Shown here piece by piece: positions 1 to 9,152 of a DNA stretch of 40,061 nt. The notes below the pieces were generated by a model. The model did no database searches, was not told where the DNA came from, and was given only the letters and a program-made list of their open reading frames with translations. How positions within the stretch are numbered: the stretch's first letter is position 1; each line of letters starts with the position of its first letter. Where the stretch lies: assembly GCA_002344795.1 (NCBI GenBank), contig DDUM01000062.1:1-40061 (forward strand), read 5' to 3'. This DNA is from Flammeovirgaceae bacterium UBA2338. Its GTDB lineage: Bacteria; Bacteroidota; Bacteroidia; Cytophagales; Cyclobacteriaceae. The translations under genes were made by a program, and so were the position numbers.

Positions 1-2
1 AT

Positions 3-749
3 CTGGACGGGATGCAGGCAAAGAAAACCAAAACGGGTTCGGCCCTTGGAGAATTTTGCGACCACTACCTGGATGCCTTTAACAATGGTATTATACTGTT
101 CACCGCATTTATGGTTTTTGGTATTTATGATCCCATTCTCATAGCCGTTGTGCTTACTACCTCCTACCTGGCGCATATGGCGGTTTTCTATGAACAGTTT
201 AAAACGGGTTGGTTAACATTCGAAAAATTGGGGTCTTTAGAAGCCGTACTGCTCATTCTACTCCTGGTGGGTATCTCAGCTTTTGAGCCTGTCTATTTAT
301 TTTTTACTACAAATGTTGTATCAGCCTATAGACTAATCGACATTTTGTTTGGCCTCTCCGCTATTGGTGCTACCAGCACATTTATCACTACCCTGAAAAG
401 AACACCAGGACGAGGAAACGAAGTTTGGTTATTTGTGGTGGGAATCATTACAGTTGCTTTCATTGCTGCCCGGCTGTTCAGTAACCTTGAGTTATTTCTT
501 TTTATCACCCTGTACGCAAGCTTGTATGTTGGGCTCATCATGAAAGGTCATTTGGTAGATGGTATTGAGCGAATTCCCGACCTGGTCATTCCATCTGTAC
601 TTCTCATTCTAAACTTCGTAACACCTCTTAAGACACAAAGTATCTTTTGGATACTTGCCTTATATCTTTTAATGAGAATATTTGTGCTTGTTTTCCAAAC
701 CTTCAATGCCCTAAAAACTTATTGGGTTTGGGCTAACCCACGCATCTGA
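3..749 (+). CDS. CDP-alcohol phosphotransferase, EPT/CPT-like (5' truncated by window)
   Basis: Family members transfer a phospho-alcohol head group from a CDP-activated donor to a lipid acceptor at the membrane. The frame is open to the window start, and its first residues read LDGMQAKKTKTG, then G-EFC-D-HYL-D. This fits the family signature DG-x2-A-R-x8-G-x3-D-x3-D with Lys in place of Arg, so the two D-G residues lie before the first ATG (position 12). That ATG is therefore not the start and the gene begins upstream. Spacing and residues resemble the eukaryotic ethanolamine/choline phosphotransferase branch more than PgsA or PssA. The rest is strongly hydrophobic, with about six or seven membrane segments. 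It ends 5 bp before an aminoethylphosphonate aminotransferase gene, so the donor may be a CMP-activated phosphonate (inference). Family call is firm; substrate is not. Confidence 0.85.
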   Translation: MDGMQAKKTKTGSALGEFCDHYLDAFNNGIILFTAFMVFGIYDPILIAVVLTTSYLAHMAVFYEQFKTGWLTFEKLGSLEAVLLILLLVGISAFEPVYLFFTTNVVSAYRLIDILFGLSAIGATSTFITTLKRTPGRGNEVWLFVVGIITVAFIAARLFSNLELFLFITLYASLYVGLIMKGHLVDGIERIPDLVIPSVLLILNFVTPLKTQSIFWILALYLLMRIFVLVFQTFNALKTYWVWANPRI

Positions 750-754
750 TTCTT

Positions 755-1855
755 ATGAAAAGCATTTCCAGAAAAATTTTATTAAACCCGGGCCCCGCCA
801 CCACTACGCAGACTGTAAAGGAAGCAATGGTGGTCGAAGACATTTGCCCAAGAGAAAAGGAGTTTGGCAAAATGCTGGATAGCATAAAGGATGACCTTGT
901 TAAGGTAGTGCATGGTGAGGAAACACATCATGCAGTACTATTTACTGCAAGTGGCACGGGTGGACTTGAAGCCGCTATTACCTCAGCAGTGCCCAAAGGA
1001 AAAAAGTTGCTCGTTGTTGAAAATGGAGCTTACGGCACGCGCATGGTGAAAATTGCGGAGACTTTTGGTATTGAGGTAGTTCGCTATCAGATCGACTATG
1101 GAAATTATCCCAACATCAGCCACATTGAAACATTACTAACAAACAATAAGGATGTAAGTCACCTGGCCGTAGTACATCACGAAACTACCACAGGAATGCT
1201 CAACCCGGTTCAGGAGATTTGCGATTTGGCACATCGGTTTCAAGTTGAAGTAATTGTGGACTGCATGAGTTCTTATGCGGGTATTCCCATTGACATTAAA
1301 AAATGGAATGCAGAGTACCTCATCTCCTCTTCCAATAAATGCATCCAGGGAATGCCCGGTTTGGTTTTTGTGATTTTTAAAAAAGACCTATTAGAAAAAA
1401 TTAAGGACACAAAACGGTCTTTCTATTTTAACATTTACAATCAGTTTAATGGTTTTGAGAAAACCGGGCAGATGCAATTTACACCTCCTGTTCAGGTGGC
1501 CTATGCCTTGCGCACTGCAATCGATGAATACTTTACAGAAACCGAAGCTGGGCGATGGAATAGGTATAAGGAAAACTACAATACCCTTTACAATGGATTG
1601 GCTTCTCTTGGGTTTGAATTCCTATTGCCAGATAATCAGCAATCCAAAATTCTACTTGCTATTAAAGAGCCCGCATTTCCAAAATATTCATTCGAAGCGA
1701 TGCATGACTACCTCTATGACCGTGGGTTTACTATCTACCCTGGTAAGGGGGCTAAAGAAGCTACATTCAGGTTGTCTGTGTTAGGCGATCTTCACAAAAA
1801 AGACATTGAAGCTTTTCTCCTATGTCTTGGAGAGTACCTTTTAACAATAAAATAG
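755..1855 (+). CDS. phnW: 2-aminoethylphosphonate--pyruvate aminotransferase family protein
   Basis: A 366-residue PLP-dependent class V aminotransferase that interconverts 2-aminoethylphosphonate plus pyruvate with phosphonoacetaldehyde plus alanine. It starts with the typical RKILLNPGPATTT segment. The likely cofactor-binding lysine is Lys195 in SSSNKCIQGMPG, the aspartate partner is Asp169 in VIVDCMSS, and a C-terminal FRLSVLGDL segment supplies the usual carboxylate-binding arginine. Length matches characterised PhnW enzymes. PhnW can serve phosphonate degradation or, run in reverse, synthesis. No phosphonatase (phnX) follows, and the gene directly before it is a CDP-alcohol phosphotransferase, which favours synthesis of an aminoethylphosphonate head group. 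The ATG at 755 is 5 bp after the upstream stop, so the pair is probably co-transcribed. The gene is convergent with the rhodanese gene 7 bp downstream. Confidence 0.88.
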   Translation: MKSISRKILLNPGPATTTQTVKEAMVVEDICPREKEFGKMLDSIKDDLVKVVHGEETHHAVLFTASGTGGLEAAITSAVPKGKKLLVVENGAYGTRMVKIAETFGIEVVRYQIDYGNYPNISHIETLLTNNKDVSHLAVVHHETTTGMLNPVQEICDLAHRFQVEVIVDCMSSYAGIPIDIKKWNAEYLISSSNKCIQGMPGLVFVIFKKDLLEKIKDTKRSFYFNIYNQFNGFEKTGQMQFTPPVQVAYALRTAIDEYFTETEAGRWNRYKENYNTLYNGLASLGFEFLLPDNQQSKILLAIKEPAFPKYSFEAMHDYLYDRGFTIYPGKGAKEATFRLSVLGDLHKKDIEAFLLCLGEYLLTIK

Positions 1856-1862
1856 TGGTTGG

Positions 1863-2303
1863 CTAATTTTGTGGGATAACAGCGGGGAGTCCCTTCTTAC
1901 TCCATCCCTTAAAACCATCTTTCAGTTCATAAACATTTTTGAAATCCAATTCTTTCATTAGGTCAGCCGCACTCCTGCTTCTTCTTCCGCTGGCGCAGTA
2001 TACAAAATAGGTGGCATTCTTATCAAGGGTACTCACTTTGGATTGAAAATCACTTGCCCTATAGTCGATGTTGGTTGATCCCTCAATATATCCTTCCCTG
2101 AACTCTTCCGGAGTGCGTACATCCAAAAGAACAGCATTACTTGTTTCATTCAATTTTTTCAGAAAGACTTCCGCTGGCACAGTTTCCGAGACAACAACAT
2201 CTTTTGTTGTAATGCCATCGTCAACTTGCTTCTCCTTCTTTCCGCAGGAAATTGTTGTTAAACCCAAAATGAGGATCAACGCAATTTTTTGAATATTCAT
2301 CAT
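1863..2303 (-). CDS. rhodanese-like domain lipoprotein
   Basis: A 146-residue exported lipoprotein with a single rhodanese domain. Residues 1-20 form a lipoprotein signal ending LTTISC, with Cys20 as the lipidated residue, followed by a charged GKKEK linker. The rhodanese domain covers about 40-146, with LLDVRTPEEFREGYIEGS and the active-site loop YCASGRRS (catalytic Cys103). Sulfur or persulfide transfer at the envelope is likely; the substrate is unknown. I chose the ATG at 2303 because it forms an ATGA overlap with the stop of the upstream secreted-protein gene. A longer frame to 2330 would only add nine unrelated residues before the signal peptide. The overlap suggests translational coupling to the T9SS-type protein. 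Confidence 0.85.
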   Translation of the reverse strand: MMNIQKIALILILGLTTISCGKKEKQVDDGITTKDVVVSETVPAEVFLKKLNETSNAVLLDVRTPEEFREGYIEGSTNIDYRASDFQSKVSTLDKNATYFVYCASGRRSRSAADLMKELDFKNVYELKDGFKGWSKKGLPAVIPQN

Positions 2304-3697
2304 CTGATTATTTGTACCCAGCCTTTGCATAACGGTTCGTTCTCTATTTCAATTTCATAATAATAAGTACCCGCTTCCAATCCCTCTCCTGCCCACGAAT
2401 CATCATAGTGATTGTTCTCATAAGCAAGCTTACCCCATCTGTTGTATACTGAGAGAGAAACTTTAACCCCGGCCTCAGTTGTAGTCGGGCTGTTAGGGGC
2501 ATCTCCATATAACACCTTAAAAGTATCATTCTTTCCCGAAGAATTCACATCGGAATTCCCAGGCGTGATTACATTAGGGACCCTGATAGTAAAGAACGGT
2601 AATTCGACAGATTCTTCAAAAACACAAAACGCTCGCTTGCCAACCAATTTAACATAGTATTGACCATCTGATTCATAATTATAGACCACTTCGCGTTGAG
2701 TGGATGAATTACCATCTCCAAAGTCAAAAAACAATTCTTCTTCTTCTTCGGTTCTGTTTACAAGTTTCAAGGCTGGCCGTGTAGTACAATCTGTCACCTT
2801 TTCAATATCAAATTGCAGGTCAATTCGGGGTACCACACTCACACCAATCGTGTCTTTTACGACACAACCATTAATATCTGTAATTGCAACTGCATAGGTC
2901 GTTGTATCCATTGGTGAGAAAGTAGGACTTGATAACTGGGACGCCAGACTATCTTTGATGCTCCAGCTATATTGAACGCCACCATCTGCAATTAATTGAG
3001 TACTCTCTCCGTGGCAAATGGTTTGGTCTTCCCCGGCAAACCCCGTTGCCTTGTTCACAATTATTGTGGCAAAGTCAAAATCCTCACCCACACAAGTACC
3101 CTGATCCACTGCTCTTAATCTTACTGAATAGCTCCCTTCTTTCTGATATTGATGAATTATCGCAGTTGTATCCACCTTTGTTAAGGCAGTGCCATCACCA
3201 AAATCCCATTCATAAAACTGTCCTCCGGTACTTCTGTTTTGAAATACAATCATATCAGGTAAGCAGATTTTATTAAGTCCCGGCTGATCAAGCTCAACTG
3301 AGTTGGTCACAATGCGTGCACGCAGTGAAGAGAGGTCAAATTTAAATGCGGCATTATTGCAGTTAAAACTATTATTCTTGTTACTCCATGCATTGGATGT
3401 GGTTGGGAAATCGGATGATGATTTATTGGTTGCATTGTATGCAGCACAGCCGGAACAGACGGCATGGTAAACGATTCCTCCTTTATCGAACCGGCTTGTT
3501 CCTCCATCTACATGGGTGCGCGATAGGCTGCCTCCCATGTACGTGGCATATAAGAGTTCGTCCGCACCATCGGTCAAAACCATAAAATAAAAATCCGATC
3601 CACTTGAAGTCGATTGGAAAGCATCACCCGTCACTGGCATTCCAAGGGTGTTACTATTCCAAAATAGTGGTTGCTTTGATTGACGAGCCCACCCCAT
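2300..3697 (-). CDS. C-terminal part of frameshifted secreted PKD/T9SS protein
   Basis: This frame is the continuation of the gene starting at 5610, displaced by one base near 3670. It opens with leftover repeat sequence (TLGMPVTGDAFQSTSSGSDF) like that in the N-terminal part. A PKD-type domain follows (YEWDFGDG, then YSVRLRAVD), then Ig/PKD-like segments with a second FFDFGDG. The last ~95 residues form the gliding-motility-associated C-terminal domain: NVITPGNSDVNSSGKNDTF, SVYNRWGKLAYEN, then a YYYEI and KGWVQIIR ending. Such domains are type B sorting signals for the type IX secretion system, so the intact product would be secreted or cell-surface. The first ATG in this frame at 3697 follows no signal peptide and is unlikely to be a real start. 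The rhodanese gene overlaps its stop codon. Confidence 0.75.
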   Translation of the reverse strand: MGWARQSKQPLFWNSNTLGMPVTGDAFQSTSSGSDFYFMVLTDGADELLYATYMGGSLSRTHVDGGTSRFDKGGIVYHAVCSGCAAYNATNKSSSDFPTTSNAWSNKNNSFNCNNAAFKFDLSSLRARIVTNSVELDQPGLNKICLPDMIVFQNRSTGGQFYEWDFGDGTALTKVDTTAIIHQYQKEGSYSVRLRAVDQGTCVGEDFDFATIIVNKATGFAGEDQTICHGESTQLIADGGVQYSWSIKDSLASQLSSPTFSPMDTTTYAVAITDINGCVVKDTIGVSVVPRIDLQFDIEKVTDCTTRPALKLVNRTEEEEELFFDFGDGNSSTQREVVYNYESDGQYYVKLVGKRAFCVFEESVELPFFTIRVPNVITPGNSDVNSSGKNDTFKVLYGDAPNSPTTTEAGVKVSLSVYNRWGKLAYENNHYDDSWAGEGLEAGTYYYEIEIENEPLCKGWVQIIR

Positions 3698-5610
3698 CCC
3701 GTCATATAAATGTTATTACAATCATTCACCAAAAATGCTGTTGGAGAAATATTCGGTATACCAATACCCGATCCGAACACCGTGGAAAATTTCAGTGTGG
3801 TTAAGTCAGCACTTAGCTTTTGTAAAAATTGTCCGCTGTTTGGATTGTTATAAACCCCAGGTGTAATTGTGAACGGACCAGAGGTTTGTCCATAGATGTA
3901 CACCTCATCATTGGAATTCAAATCCAAAAAATAAACCTGGTCAAATGATGGAGTGCCTGTAAACGTTGCTGTAATTATGGCAGAGCCATCAGGTTCGAGT
4001 TTGGCGACCCATCCATCTACTCCTCCCTTGTGGGTATCTTGATAAGATCCAACGGTTGCAGGGAAGTCGGTACTGGCCGTGCCTCCGCCCACCAATATTT
4101 TCCCCTCAGAATTAAATTTTATGGTGTGCGAGGCATCCGCTGCCACACCTCCCAGAAAAGCACTCCAAATAATTTGGTTTAAATCAGCAGATAACTTCAT
4201 CACCACGGCATCTGTTCCTCCACCATGAGTTGTGTTAAAACTGTTCTGCACTGGAAAATCAGGGGAAGCCGTAACTGTACTAATAAAAATATCTCCGTTT
4301 GGATCAGTGATAATATCTCCCCGCAGTTGATCACCATAATTTTTCACCAGCGGGCTGTTGTTGGGATTCAACCCATCGAGATCAGAACCTCCTAAGTAAG
4401 TGCTTGCTAATAATTGGCTGCCATCTTTACTTATCCTGGTTACAAAAATATCCGAGCCATTAATATAAGGAACTACATGACCGATGGCTCCGCCCCCTCC
4501 TTTGAAAGTTTGACTCACTGCACCAGCAGTTGTGGGGAAATCGGGTGAGCTGGTTGTACCTAATATGATCAACTCCTCAGCCTCATTCATAATCAAACTA
4601 TGGGGGCTTTCAGAATCAGCACCACCCAGGAAAGAAGCATACAACATATTCTGACCAGCCGAATCATACTTAAAAACGGCAACATCATAATTACCACCAT
4701 AATTTACCTGAAAAGGGCCGGCACTTGATTCACTATTGAATGCCGGAAAATCTCCACCAAACGTTATTTCATTGGTAACTCCGGCAGAGTACAGATTACC
4801 GTGCTCCCCTGGTGTAGCCGTGCTCCCCCAGTTGTCCGCAGTAAAACCGGAATAAGTGGAAAAGATAAGGAGAGGATCAATTACCAATTCGTAACACGCA
4901 TCATACCCATCAGGAAATGAGAACGACAATTCGTTGTCCTCTAAATAATAACGGGTAGTCACATAACGCTTTTCTCCATTGACCCACTGGAACGAAATGG
5001 GTTTCTTTTCAATGATTTTTACAAACTCTGCATCGATCACAAAGTCTTCTCCTTCTAAGATATAAGACCTTGCCCCTTCGTATTGAATTTTTATTTGTTG
5101 GGGATCTGCCCCGGGGGCAACTATCAAATCGTATTTCATTTGTAAACCCTTCGCATAAAGTTTTAGATCGATGCCCTCATAGAAAGATCTATAACTGACT
5201 TCACCATAAGCATAAGCCTTAGTTGCCCACTGCTCCTGTTTGCTTCCTAAAAAATAGTTGTAGTATGTATTATATTGATTGGATGCACTCGGAAGGGAGG
5301 AAGGATTACTGTTCAGGAACTTTACGCTTATTGTCCTTCCGGCTATTTGATCCATCTGTCGCCCATTGGGGTTTACCTCGTTGAAAGGTAAATGCGTTTC
5401 ATCATGCGTCTGCTGTATTCTTTCGTAATCCAAAAACGAGTAGGTAAAACTACCTGATCGTACTACCATTTGCCCTCCTGGAACCTTGGCTACAAAATCA
5501 ATACCACACGGCCACTGGTTTTTATTCTCAATAAAACCGTTACCCGGGCCTCCCCAAACTAACCTTGTCGATAGTAATACCAGAATATAAAGAATATGCC
5601 TTTTGTGCAT
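3631..5610 (-). CDS. N-terminal part of frameshifted secreted beta-propeller-like T9SS protein
   Basis: The ATG at 5610 gives MHKRHILYILVLLSTRLVWG, a signal peptide, followed by GFIENKNQWP, the start of a domain common in large Bacteroidota secreted proteins. From about residue 240 there are repeats of the SBBP type: units such as YASFLGG, ASTYLGG and WSAFLGG alternate with TSSPDFPTT, TASPDFPVQ and TASTDFPAT, typical of a beta-propeller. The frame stays coherent through YMTGWGG near 3690, then runs about 15 residues of unrelated sequence to a stop. The matching continuation is in the next frame (2300-3697). The full protein would be about 1,100 residues. A slightly longer frame to 5616 would use TTG and is not needed. 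Role unknown; probably surface adhesion or matrix. Confidence 0.75.
   Translation of the reverse strand: MHKRHILYILVLLSTRLVWGGPGNGFIENKNQWPCGIDFVAKVPGGQMVVRSGSFTYSFLDYERIQQTHDETHLPFNEVNPNGRQMDQIAGRTISVKFLNSNPSSLPSASNQYNTYYNYFLGSKQEQWATKAYAYGEVSYRSFYEGIDLKLYAKGLQMKYDLIVAPGADPQQIKIQYEGARSYILEGEDFVIDAEFVKIIEKKPISFQWVNGEKRYVTTRYYLEDNELSFSFPDGYDACYELVIDPLLIFSTYSGFTADNWGSTATPGEHGNLYSAGVTNEITFGGDFPAFNSESSAGPFQVNYGGNYDVAVFKYDSAGQNMLYASFLGGADSESPHSLIMNEAEELIILGTTSSPDFPTTAGAVSQTFKGGGGAIGHVVPYINGSDIFVTRISKDGSQLLASTYLGGSDLDGLNPNNSPLVKNYGDQLRGDIITDPNGDIFISTVTASPDFPVQNSFNTTHGGGTDAVVMKLSADLNQIIWSAFLGGVAADASHTIKFNSEGKILVGGGTASTDFPATVGSYQDTHKGGVDGWVAKLEPDGSAIITATFTGTPSFDQVYFLDLNSNDEVYIYGQTSGPFTITPGVYNNPNSGQFLQKLSADLTTLKFSTVFGSGIGIPNISPTAFLVNDCNNIYMTGWGGLVNQSNHYFGIVTPLECQ
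3664..3698 (-). other. frameshift site in the T9SS-type protein gene
   Basis: Upstream of this interval the coding sense is in the frame ending TGWGG; downstream it is in the frame beginning QPLFWNSNTLGMPV. Both fit one repeat protein if a single base is missing on the minus strand here. A real mutation, an assembly error and phase variation cannot be separated from one sequence. No long homopolymer is present, only short G runs. Confidence 0.7.
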
Positions 5611-5691
5611 TTTCAAATTTAACCAATCTCTCTCTTTCTATATACCCAAAAGCACCATCAGGTAGCTCCCAAAAGAGTGATTTGATTGATA

Positions 5692-8262
5692 TTAATTCTC
5701 CTTTCTTAGCACCTGAAGCGGAGGGGTGTTAATCACTTCCCGTGAATTGAACCATCCGATAAAGACAGTAAGGGCTATTACTGCCCCACCCAAATAGATT
5801 AAATCCAATGCATTGAAGGAGAAATTCACTTCAAAAAAATACCTGGTCAAAAACCAGCCCGAAATCATTGAAAGTAAAATACCCGTTAAGGCTGAGAAAA
5901 ATCCAAGGTAAGTGTATTCGATCAATGTGATCTGAGTAATTTGTTTAGTGCGTGCGCCAATAGTCCTTAAAAGTATATTCTCCTTAATGCGAACAAATTT
6001 GCTGTTCATCACAGCTCCAGCCAGTACTACCAGGCCAGTGATCACACTGAACAATGCCAAAAACTTTACAATGGATCCAATCTTATCAAACAGATCATTC
6101 ACGGTACTCAATATCAACCGCAGATCAATGAGGGATACATTGGGGAAACTCATTACCAGCTCTTGTGTAAATCTATTGGCTTGTTCCTGGTCGTCTACCC
6201 GTGTAGCTGCCACCCAAATCTGAGGAGCATCTTCCAACACGCCAGTGGGGAAAACAAAAGCGAAGTTAGGTGGATCTTTAGACCATTCGACTTCTCTAAT
6301 TCCACCAATCCGCACCGGGATGGGTACTCCCTGAACATCAAAGACCAGTGAATCACCAACTTTCACATTCAATGATTCTTGCATGCCACCAGAAATAGTC
6401 ACCCAGACAGAATCCTTTTGACCTTTCTTTACTTGATGGATTTCGCCTTCTGACAGTTCTTCAGAAATGTGAAGGCTATCGCGGTAAGTAACGCGATACT
6501 CCCTTCTCAGCGCCCTATTGGAAACATTGTGAGTTGTATCCTCCCGGTATTCATCCGTTGTCTTTCCATTCAAACTACTGATACGACAAGTAACAATAGG
6601 TACTACCTGATTTACAGGAAGGTCGTGCGTCTTAATTAAATCAACTACGCCATCTCTTTGTGCTGGCTGGATATCAAACATGATGGTATTGGACTGGTTT
6701 TTATTGCCCGTAAATTCTACCTGATCCAGCAGACTGAATTGAATTACGTTTAACGTAGCGATTATAAAAGCACCAAGGCCTATACTTACCATCAATACCC
6801 TTGTTTGATTGTTGGGTCTGAATAAATTGGAAAGGGCATGACGAAAAATAAAAGAAGCCTTTTTTGGAAAATATTTTCTTACAAGGGTAAGTAACCCTAA
6901 AGCTACCAATGAAAGCAAACCCAGGGCTACTGCCAGGCCACCCGAAAATGCTACTCCATACAAAATACTTTTAGTCTGATACCACGCTGCTAAAATTGGA
7001 AAGAGTACTACGAGGCCGATAATAGTATACTTGGTTTTCGAAAAAATGCGTTGAGGTTCAAAGTCGGCACGCAATACAGAAAGGGGTGGAACAAAACGAA
7101 CGGCAACCAAAGGCAAAACCGTAAACAGGATCGATACGATTACTCCCAAAAGTAACCCTTCTAAAAAAGCCCTCCACGAAATGTCAAACTGTAACTCGAT
7201 TGGAATCATCCCCTGAAAGATCAGCGGAACAAGTTGCTGAATGCCCATTCCAATACCAGCACCAATTACGCTCCCTATCAATCCCAAAATAAAAACCTGA
7301 ATAAAAAATATATTAAAAGCCTGCCATCCGGAAGAGCCAACACAACGCAGCACAGCCACCTGACTTCTTTTTTCTCTGGCATAGATGTGCACTGAGCTGG
7401 CTACCCCAATACACCCAAGAATTAACGCCATAAAAGCCAAGAGGGTAAAAAACCGATACACCGATTGAAATCCATTGCCTAATTCCTCTTTCCGCTCCTC
7501 AACGGTATCGTACCAATGTCCATATTTTCTCAACGTTGGGCGCCACTGTTCACCTATCGCCTCTGCATCAGCATCCGTTTCTGTTTTATAAAACCTTTTG
7601 TAGGATACCCTGCTTCCGAACTGAATTAAACCAGTTGAATCCAGTTCCTGCATCGAGATATAAACTGATGGCGTAAACGTAGAGAGCACACCACCGCCAC
7701 CAGGAATCTTCTGCACTACTCCGGCTACTTTAAAAAAGCTATTGCCAATCTTGACGGTGTCGTCATAGCTTACCTCATATTGGCTGGCGAGTGTTTCATC
7801 CAAAATAACATATCTTCCTTCATTAATTTTGGAATAGGCATTCGCTGGAAGCGTTTCCACTTCACCATAAAACGGATAAGGGCCATCGATACCCATTACC
7901 CTCACCAGTCGCGACTGCATGTTATGCATAAACAACACCATGGAAGCCATCTCCGCGTCCGATGCGTATTCCAATTTGGATGAATCCAAAACAGCAAGAA
8001 CTTCAGGTTCGAAGGGTCGATTGGCACCCACTACTATATCTGCACCCAACAGCTCCTTTGCATTCCTATCAAGATCAGATTGAAGTGAATAATTTAAGGA
8101 GGCAATGGCCACCACTCCGGCTATGCCGGTAATCAAAGAAGCTACAAAAAGAAAAAGGCGCCCAATATTATTGCGCGCATCCCGCCATGCCATTTTCCAT
8201 ACCCATGCATCCGAGTAGATAGGCTTAACCTTCCTGTTTATTTTAATGATGTAATCGATCAT
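5692..8262 (-). CDS. ybbP: ABC transporter permease, FtsX/YbbP-like
   Basis: An 856-residue inner-membrane permease with the YbbP layout: an N-terminal membrane segment (about 35-56, RLFLFVASLITGIAGVVAI), a periplasmic MacB-like domain (SLQSDLDRNAKELLGADIVV onward), an FtsX domain of several helices (about 265-390) containing AREKRSQVAVLRCVGSS, a central pair of helices, a second periplasmic domain, and a last FtsX domain (about 735-850) with RIKENILLRTIGARTKQI. It is translated after the ATPase gene with an ATGA overlap. With a TesA-like lipase encoded divergently next door it reproduces the YbbA-YbbP-TesA neighbourhood of proteobacteria. The family is thought to move hydrophobic molecules out of the membrane rather than across it. 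The actual substrate is unknown. Confidence 0.88.
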   Translation of the reverse strand: MIDYIIKINRKVKPIYSDAWVWKMAWRDARNNIGRLFLFVASLITGIAGVVAIASLNYSLQSDLDRNAKELLGADIVVGANRPFEPEVLAVLDSSKLEYASDAEMASMVLFMHNMQSRLVRVMGIDGPYPFYGEVETLPANAYSKINEGRYVILDETLASQYEVSYDDTVKIGNSFFKVAGVVQKIPGGGGVLSTFTPSVYISMQELDSTGLIQFGSRVSYKRFYKTETDADAEAIGEQWRPTLRKYGHWYDTVEERKEELGNGFQSVYRFFTLLAFMALILGCIGVASSVHIYAREKRSQVAVLRCVGSSGWQAFNIFFIQVFILGLIGSVIGAGIGMGIQQLVPLIFQGMIPIELQFDISWRAFLEGLLLGVIVSILFTVLPLVAVRFVPPLSVLRADFEPQRIFSKTKYTIIGLVVLFPILAAWYQTKSILYGVAFSGGLAVALGLLSLVALGLLTLVRKYFPKKASFIFRHALSNLFRPNNQTRVLMVSIGLGAFIIATLNVIQFSLLDQVEFTGNKNQSNTIMFDIQPAQRDGVVDLIKTHDLPVNQVVPIVTCRISSLNGKTTDEYREDTTHNVSNRALRREYRVTYRDSLHISEELSEGEIHQVKKGQKDSVWVTISGGMQESLNVKVGDSLVFDVQGVPIPVRIGGIREVEWSKDPPNFAFVFPTGVLEDAPQIWVAATRVDDQEQANRFTQELVMSFPNVSLIDLRLILSTVNDLFDKIGSIVKFLALFSVITGLVVLAGAVMNSKFVRIKENILLRTIGARTKQITQITLIEYTYLGFFSALTGILLSMISGWFLTRYFFEVNFSFNALDLIYLGGAVIALTVFIGWFNSREVINTPPLQVLRKEN

Positions 8263-8954
8263 AATGCCGCCTTTGCAAACTTCTCCTCGACAATGCGTCC
8301 ACTCTTCATTTGAAGGATACGCTCAGTTTTTTTGGCAAGCTCCATATTGTGGGTAACCAGCACAAGTGTAGTTTTTTCTTCTTTATTCAAAGTAAAAAGC
8401 AAGTCCGTGATATGGTCAGATGTTTCGCCATCAAGGTTACCCGTAGGTTCATCGGCAAAAAGTATTCTCGGTGAGTTAATGAATGCCCTTGCCATGGCTA
8501 CACGTTGTTGCTCACCTCCGGAAAGTTGAGTAGGATAATGATGCATCCGGTCTTTCAGCCCCACGCGTTCCAGCAATTCTTTTGCCTTTGGCTCAACTCC
8601 TTTCTCTCCGCGCAGTTCCAAAGGAATCATTACATTCTCTAAAGCAGTTAGGGTAGTGAGCAGTTGAAAGTTTTGGAAAACAAAACCCACGTACTGATTG
8701 CGCACATAGGCCCTGTCGTCTTCATCCATCTTGTTCAGCTTAAATCCCATCAATGAGATCAGTCCTTTGCTTGGAACGTCAAGTCCGGCACACAAACCAA
8801 GTAGTGTTGTTTTTCCGCTCCCGGAAGGACCAATGATGGATAAGCTGGTGCCTTGCTCTGCTGCAAATGATACGTCATTGAGCACAACAAGCTCTTTGTT
8901 CCCTGATTTATAAATTTTGGTAAGATTTTCGGCTTGGAGGACAGTTTCTGGCAT
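8259..8954 (-). CDS. ybbA: ABC transporter ATP-binding protein, YbbA/LolD-like
   Basis: A 231-residue ATPase with every expected motif: Walker A GPSGSGKTT (42-50), Q-loop FVFQNFQLL (about 91-99), signature LSGGEQQR (144-151), Walker B ILFADEP (164-170), D-loop GNLDG, and the switch histidine in LVTHN. Length and motifs fit the MacB/LolD/YbbA ATPase group, which energises FtsX-fold permeases by mechanical coupling. Its stop overlaps the start of the YbbP-like gene by 4 bp, so the two form one transporter. The ATG at 8954 is the first good start and leads straight into the ATPase fold. The 250-bp region in front is shared with the divergent lipase gene. Confidence 0.93.
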   Translation of the reverse strand: MPETVLQAENLTKIYKSGNKELVVLNDVSFAAEQGTSLSIIGPSGSGKTTLLGLCAGLDVPSKGLISLMGFKLNKMDEDDRAYVRNQYVGFVFQNFQLLTTLTALENVMIPLELRGEKGVEPKAKELLERVGLKDRMHHYPTQLSGGEQQRVAMARAFINSPRILFADEPTGNLDGETSDHITDLLFTLNKEEKTTLVLVTHNMELAKKTERILQMKSGRIVEEKFAKAAL

Positions 8955-9036
8955 TGTTTTTTATTCTTATCACCTAAAAAAAGCAATGTTACGCAAAACC
9001 ATAAAGAGGGACGAGTTTCTAAGGTAGGTACGGCCG

Positions 9037-9074
9037 AAGAATCTCTTTTCCGGTAATTTAATTTGGAGATTCTT
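9037..9074. promoter_or_regulatory. inverted repeat in the ybbA/tesA divergent region
   Basis: AAGAATCTC (9037-9045) and GAGATTCTT (9066-9074) are perfect 9-bp arms around a 20-bp spacer. The position, between divergent genes that probably work together, suits a regulator site, but an RNA hairpin in the ybbA leader is equally possible. No T-run follows, so a terminator is unlikely. Confidence 0.35.
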
Positions 9075-9152
9075 TCGCTGTTACTCAGAAAACTGGTTGG
9101 GTTTTTGCGTTATATCACTCTAATTACCATTAGATCTCTTTTTTTGTTTATA

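Noticed and set aside
12..14. ATG at 12 as the start of the first gene
   Set aside because: The DG of the CDP-alcohol phosphotransferase signature lies just before it in the same open frame, so the gene starts left of the window.
2442..3804. Several 65-79 codon plus-strand frames opposite the T9SS protein gene
   Set aside because: Antisense shadows of a coherent minus-strand repeat protein.
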